64,000 bases of DNA from JBBSEX01 sp038239345 (GTDB lineage: Bacteria > Acidobacteriota > Terriglobia > Bryobacterales > Bryobacteraceae). Positions 61,482 through 64,000 of this stretch are shown here, in pieces (position 1 is the first letter of the stretch; each line of letters begins with the position of its first letter). The position numbers and the translations under genes were made by a program. The stretch lies in contig JBBSEX010000014.1 of NCBI GenBank assembly GCA_038239345.1, forward strand, positions 62,001 to 126,000, read 5' to 3'. Under the pieces are notes generated by a model. The model saw only the letters and a list, made by a program, of their open reading frames with translations. It was not told the DNA's origin and made no database searches.

Positions 61482-62410
61482 TCAATTTACCGCGCCCTTT
61501 GAAGGGAATAATTCCTCCCGTACTCACGCCGCTGGCTGGCCAGGACGCGCTGGATACAGCTTCATTTAAGCGGCTACTGGAGCATTTGATCGGAGGCGGA
61601 TCAAGTGGATTGTTCATTCTAGGGAGCACCGGCGAGTCGCCCGGTTTAAGTGGACGATTGCGCCGCGAAGTGATCGACTGCGCGTGTCTGACCGTTCGCG
61701 ACCGGCTCCCGGTTCTGGTTGGGATCACCGATACATCTTTCGTCGAATCGGTCAGGTTGGCGGAGTATTCGGCGAAGTGCGGAGCTAGCGCGTTGGTGCT
61801 CTCGCCTCCTTATTACTATGGACTCACCCAAGCGGCGTTCCTTGGTTATTTGGAAAGGTTAACGGCCCTGTTGCCCTTGCCTCTGTATCTTTACAATATG
61901 CCGTCGTTCACGAAAATTATGATCGAGCCCGAGACCGTGCTGCGGGCATCTGAAATGCCCAATGTATTCGGCTTGAAAGATAGCTCGGGCAACAGGGAAT
62001 ACTTCGCCGCGGTACGAAAAACGATGGCGCATAAGCCGGAGTTTGCTCTTCTGATTGGCATCGAAGAAATTCTCGCCGACATGGTGGCTGCCGGCGCTCA
62101 CGGCGGAGTTTGTGGAGGCGCGAACCTGGCCCCTCGTCTCTATGCCGACCTCTATCAGGCGGCCGCTCACGCCGATGCCGTTGCTCTAAAACCCCTGCAG
62201 GATCGAGTGCTGGCCATCAGCGATGGCGTTTACAGCATCGGCGATCCCGAGTCTTCTTATTTGCGAGGCTTGAAGTGCGCATCTTCACTCCTCGGATTTG
62301 GAAATGGTGTGATGGCCGAGCCTTACGCGGCGATGACGACAGCCGAAGCAAACGAAATTCGAAAGATTCTAATCCAAGTAAGCTTGATTGGTGACGCCGC
62401 CTACGCCTGA
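61478..62410 (+). CDS. DapA/NanA-family lyase or aldolase
   Basis: The 310-residue TIM-barrel class I aldolase family protein overlaps the MFS stop by ATGA. Motifs: GIIPPVLTPL, GSTGESPGLS (ligand loop), LPLYLYNMPSFTKIMIEPE (Tyr of the catalytic set), and the Schiff-base lysine in VFGLKDSSGN (about residue 167). The family includes N-acetylneuraminate lyase, KDG aldolase and dihydrodipicolinate synthase. The 'GSTGE' loop and the genomic context favour a 2-keto-3-deoxy sugar-acid or nonulosonate substrate. It is the last intact gene of the plus operon. Confidence 0.9.
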   Translation: MINLPRPLKGIIPPVLTPLAGQDALDTASFKRLLEHLIGGGSSGLFILGSTGESPGLSGRLRREVIDCACLTVRDRLPVLVGITDTSFVESVRLAEYSAKCGASALVLSPPYYYGLTQAAFLGYLERLTALLPLPLYLYNMPSFTKIMIEPETVLRASEMPNVFGLKDSSGNREYFAAVRKTMAHKPEFALLIGIEEILADMVAAGAHGGVCGGANLAPRLYADLYQAAAHADAVALKPLQDRVLAISDGVYSIGDPESSYLRGLKCASSLLGFGNGVMAEPYAAMTTAEANEIRKILIQVSLIGDAAYA

Positions 62411-62563
62411 TAACGTTTCCCGCCGGCGCGTCTTCGGCGGAGTGCTCACTGCGTTGGCGTCTGTGGCTACGCTGGCGCGGACGAAGGCATCCGTTGTCGC
62501 CACTATCTACAACTCCTTGCCGATCTCGACAATGCGGCGGAAGCGCTTCGGGAGTTAGTGTAG
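62391..62563 (+). pseudogene. Probable remnant: Tat-like signal joined to a foreign tail
   Basis: After the lyase a frame starting at GTG 62391 reads VSRRRVFGGVLTALASVATLA, a twin-arginine-like export signal, but it ends after 55 residues at 62556. In another frame the last part (62480-62563) reads HYLQLLADLDNAAEALRELV and stops, which looks like a natural protein C-terminus. The simplest reading is the start of one exported protein and the end of a second left by a deletion. It may instead be non-coding. Confidence 0.35.
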
Positions 62564-62593
62564 CTCTTGCGGCGCAAACCGCGGCTACACTAA
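62555..62593 (+). terminator. Stem-loop ending the plus operon
   Basis: TTAGTGTAGC (62555-62564) and GCTACACTAA (62584-62593) are perfect 10-bp complements around a 19-base GC-rich loop. The loop itself can pair (TTGC/GCAA at 62567-62577). There is no T-run, so it could be a factor-independent terminator of atypical form or a REP-like element. Confidence 0.55.
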
Positions 62594-62608
62594 GGATCGG
62601 GGGCTTGC

Positions 62609-63871
62609 ATGAACCGGTCATCTCTTATCCGTTCGATCGGTAAAGCGCTCCGGCCCTTAAGGCCAGCCGTCACAGGATATATAGATATAGCGGAAGGATG
62701 TTCGATCAGCGGCTGGGCATCGGATTCGAATCATCCCGATCAAAGGCTCACCGTGGACGCCTATCTTGGGTCGACGGTAATCGCTTCAGCCGTCGCCGAT
62801 CAGCCTCGTCCTGACTTGGTTCGCGCCGGGATCGGCGATGGGCGCCACGGCTTTTCCTGTTACCTGCAGCCGCGCGATCTGGGGCGAGCTCCGGTCGATA
62901 TCCGGCTAAAGGTGCGCGAAACAGGCACGCCTCTAAAGTTTCGCAATCGAAAAGATATCCGTCTGGATACGGCGGTATTCTTGAACTTCATCGCCGCCGA
63001 TATTGTCAACAACTGCAATTTGCGTTGCCCTTTTTGCCTGGTCGATTATAGTGCCGTTACCAAAACCGAGCTGATGTCGGAAGAGACCTTCGTGTCCCTT
63101 TTACGCTTAATTCGATCTGTACCCGAAGGCGGCTTCTGGCTTTCCTGTCTGCATGAGCCTACCCTTCATCCGAAGCTCAACGAGTTCATCGAATTGATCC
63201 CACGCGATTGCCGAAGCAAAGTGTGGTTTACCACAAATCTGGCGCGCCCGCTAGCGGCCGAAATCTTCGAAGGGTGGGCCCATTCCGGACTGCATCACAT
63301 CAATATTTCGCTGGACACGATGAATCCCGAACTGTTTGCCGTGCTGCGAAAATTCGGCCGCTACCCCGTCTTTGAGGCGAACCTAAATCTCATGACAACG
63401 GTCTTCAAGAGCGTCCCCGATGCACCAAAGCTTCGTTACATCACGATGGCGTTCAAGTCGAACCTGGAAGAAATTCCACGAATCGTGGAGCATTCGAATC
63501 TTAATTGGCTTTCCAGCGAAAACGAAATCCGCTATACGTACAACGTGGCTCATATCGAAGATCAGTTTCGCAAGGATCACTATCTGCATCGCGAGGATTG
63601 GGCGGGTCTCACCGCCAGCCTGCAACGGCTGCCCTATCCGCACGTAATCGCCTATCCACCTGAGGACGGTTATGAAGAAATGATCCAAATGTCGGCGAAT
63701 TACTTCGATCTGATTCAGATTGGTAAGCCTGCGACGAAGCCGGTCTTCGACCACCCGTTGTCCCTGCGCGCCCGCCCCGACGGCACTTTAATGGTTGCGA
63801 ATCGGGAGAGTCAGTTTGGAGCCAATATCCAATCCCTGCAAGATCCAGTCGCGTTCTTGAGGAATCTGTAG
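62609..63871 (+). CDS. Radical SAM protein with N-terminal beta-sandwich domain
   Basis: The 420-residue protein has, at about 20-110, a beta domain (GCSISGWASDSNHPDQRLTV, RPDLVRAGIGDGRHGFSCYL) of a kind seen beside glycosyl- and sulfotransferases. Then comes a radical SAM core with the 4Fe-4S motif CNLRCPFC (CxxxCxxC, about residue 137), GGFWLSCLHEPTLHPKL and HINISLDTMNPELF. No C-terminal SPASM cysteine cluster is evident. Its substrate is unknown; modification of a peptide or sugar is possible. It follows the stem-loop and probably has its own promoter. Confidence 0.85.
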   Translation: MNRSSLIRSIGKALRPLRPAVTGYIDIAEGCSISGWASDSNHPDQRLTVDAYLGSTVIASAVADQPRPDLVRAGIGDGRHGFSCYLQPRDLGRAPVDIRLKVRETGTPLKFRNRKDIRLDTAVFLNFIAADIVNNCNLRCPFCLVDYSAVTKTELMSEETFVSLLRLIRSVPEGGFWLSCLHEPTLHPKLNEFIELIPRDCRSKVWFTTNLARPLAAEIFEGWAHSGLHHINISLDTMNPELFAVLRKFGRYPVFEANLNLMTTVFKSVPDAPKLRYITMAFKSNLEEIPRIVEHSNLNWLSSENEIRYTYNVAHIEDQFRKDHYLHREDWAGLTASLQRLPYPHVIAYPPEDGYEEMIQMSANYFDLIQIGKPATKPVFDHPLSLRARPDGTLMVANRESQFGANIQSLQDPVAFLRNL

Positions 63872-63911
63872 TCGTTCGCCCCGCGGACAATTTGATAAGA
63901 TAGGACCACGA

Positions 63912-63987
63912 GCCACCCTAGCTCAGTTGGTAGAGCATCTCATTCGTAATGAGAGGGTCGCCAGTTCGACTCTGGCGGGTGGCTCCA
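63912..63987 (+). tRNA. tRNA-Thr (anticodon CGT)
   Basis: Full cloverleaf: acceptor GCCACCC (63912-63918) with GGGTGGC (63977-63983), D-stem GCTC/GAGC, anticodon stem TCTCA/TGAGA with loop TTCGTAA (anticodon CGT at 63945-63947), T-stem GCCAG/CTGGC with TTCGACT loop. Discriminator T is followed by an encoded CCA (63985-63987). It decodes ACG. A short T-run follows. Confidence 0.97.
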
Positions 63988-64000
63988 GCACTTCTTTTTT

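Noticed and set aside
63912..63987. tRNA-Thr as an integration site for the sugar locus
   Set aside because: No integrase, direct repeat of the tRNA end or change in composition was seen in the window; the right flank is missing.
1..64000. CRISPR arrays, insertion sequences, prophage genes, rRNA
   Set aside because: No regularly spaced repeats, transposase or integrase motifs, phage structural genes or rRNA segments were recognised on either strand.

Overview
The window looks like a chromosomal segment of an Acidobacterium, most likely from the Bryobacterales/Solibacteraceae. It is moderately GC-rich and densely coded on both strands, with no IS element, phage gene or CRISPR array that I could see. 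The lineage call is an inference from family content. It rests on an S8 protease ending in the TIGR03437-type 'Solibacter' C-terminal domain, a VWFA protein of the acidobacterial TIGR03436 type, an Oar-like TonB receptor with an N-terminal carboxypeptidase-regulatory-like domain, a YXWGXW-repeat protein, and a two-CxxCH cytochrome of a kind common in this phylum.

Layout. 1-2.8 kb: end of an ECF sigma factor, a membrane protein, YbaK-type deacylase, YkgJ-type Cys-cluster protein, HemQ and a 51-residue acidic protein. 2.8-4.5 kb (minus): exported Gfo/Idh/MocA oxidoreductase and a c-type cytochrome. 4.5-8.1 kb: propeller sensor kinase and NarL-type regulator. 8.2-15.7 kb: mostly secreted or stand-alone genes (subtilisin-like protease, NmrA-like reductase, methyltransferase, VWFA protein, YXWGXW protein, Spy-like protein, RNase T2). 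15.8-25.4 kb: an MdtABC-type RND efflux operon with an embedded STAS gene and its own NodT-type outer-membrane channel. 25.4-30.9 kb: DUF4397 lipoprotein, XRE-cupin regulator divergent from the threonine-degradation pair tdh-kbl, a GlcG/HbpS protein and a GH5 enzyme. 30.9-36.5 kb (minus): a three-gene signalling operon of two large kinases and a lone receiver. 36.7-39.6 kb: secreted PIG-L deacetylase. 39.5-45.5 kb (minus): CzcCBA-type metal efflux plus a DUF190 gene.

The most interesting part is 45.7-62.6 kb, which appears to be one regulon for an acidic or amino-sugar glycan. A minus-strand operon of seven close-packed genes (PfkB kinase, amidohydrolase, YjbQ, sugar epimerase/dehydrogenase, SIS isomerase, Zn-dehydrogenase, secreted BNR protein) diverges from a LacI-family regulator. 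That regulator is followed by a plus-strand operon of six close-packed genes (TonB receptor, thioredoxin-fold/sialidase fusion, KdsB-like cytidylyltransferase, an unrecognised DHS/LOR-SDH-like protein, MFS transporter, DapA-family lyase). Both operons have the same promoter plan: TTGACA, a 17-base spacer and a TAAA-type -10, followed by a 14-bp site AGTTACCGGTAACT (perfect in one, 11 of 14 in the other) at the predicted transcription start. This gives a coherent picture of outer-membrane uptake, extracellular cleavage, inner-membrane transport, aldol cleavage, phosphorylation, isomerisation and oxidation under one repressor. The substrate is not known from sequence. The window ends with a radical SAM gene and a tRNA-Thr(CGT).
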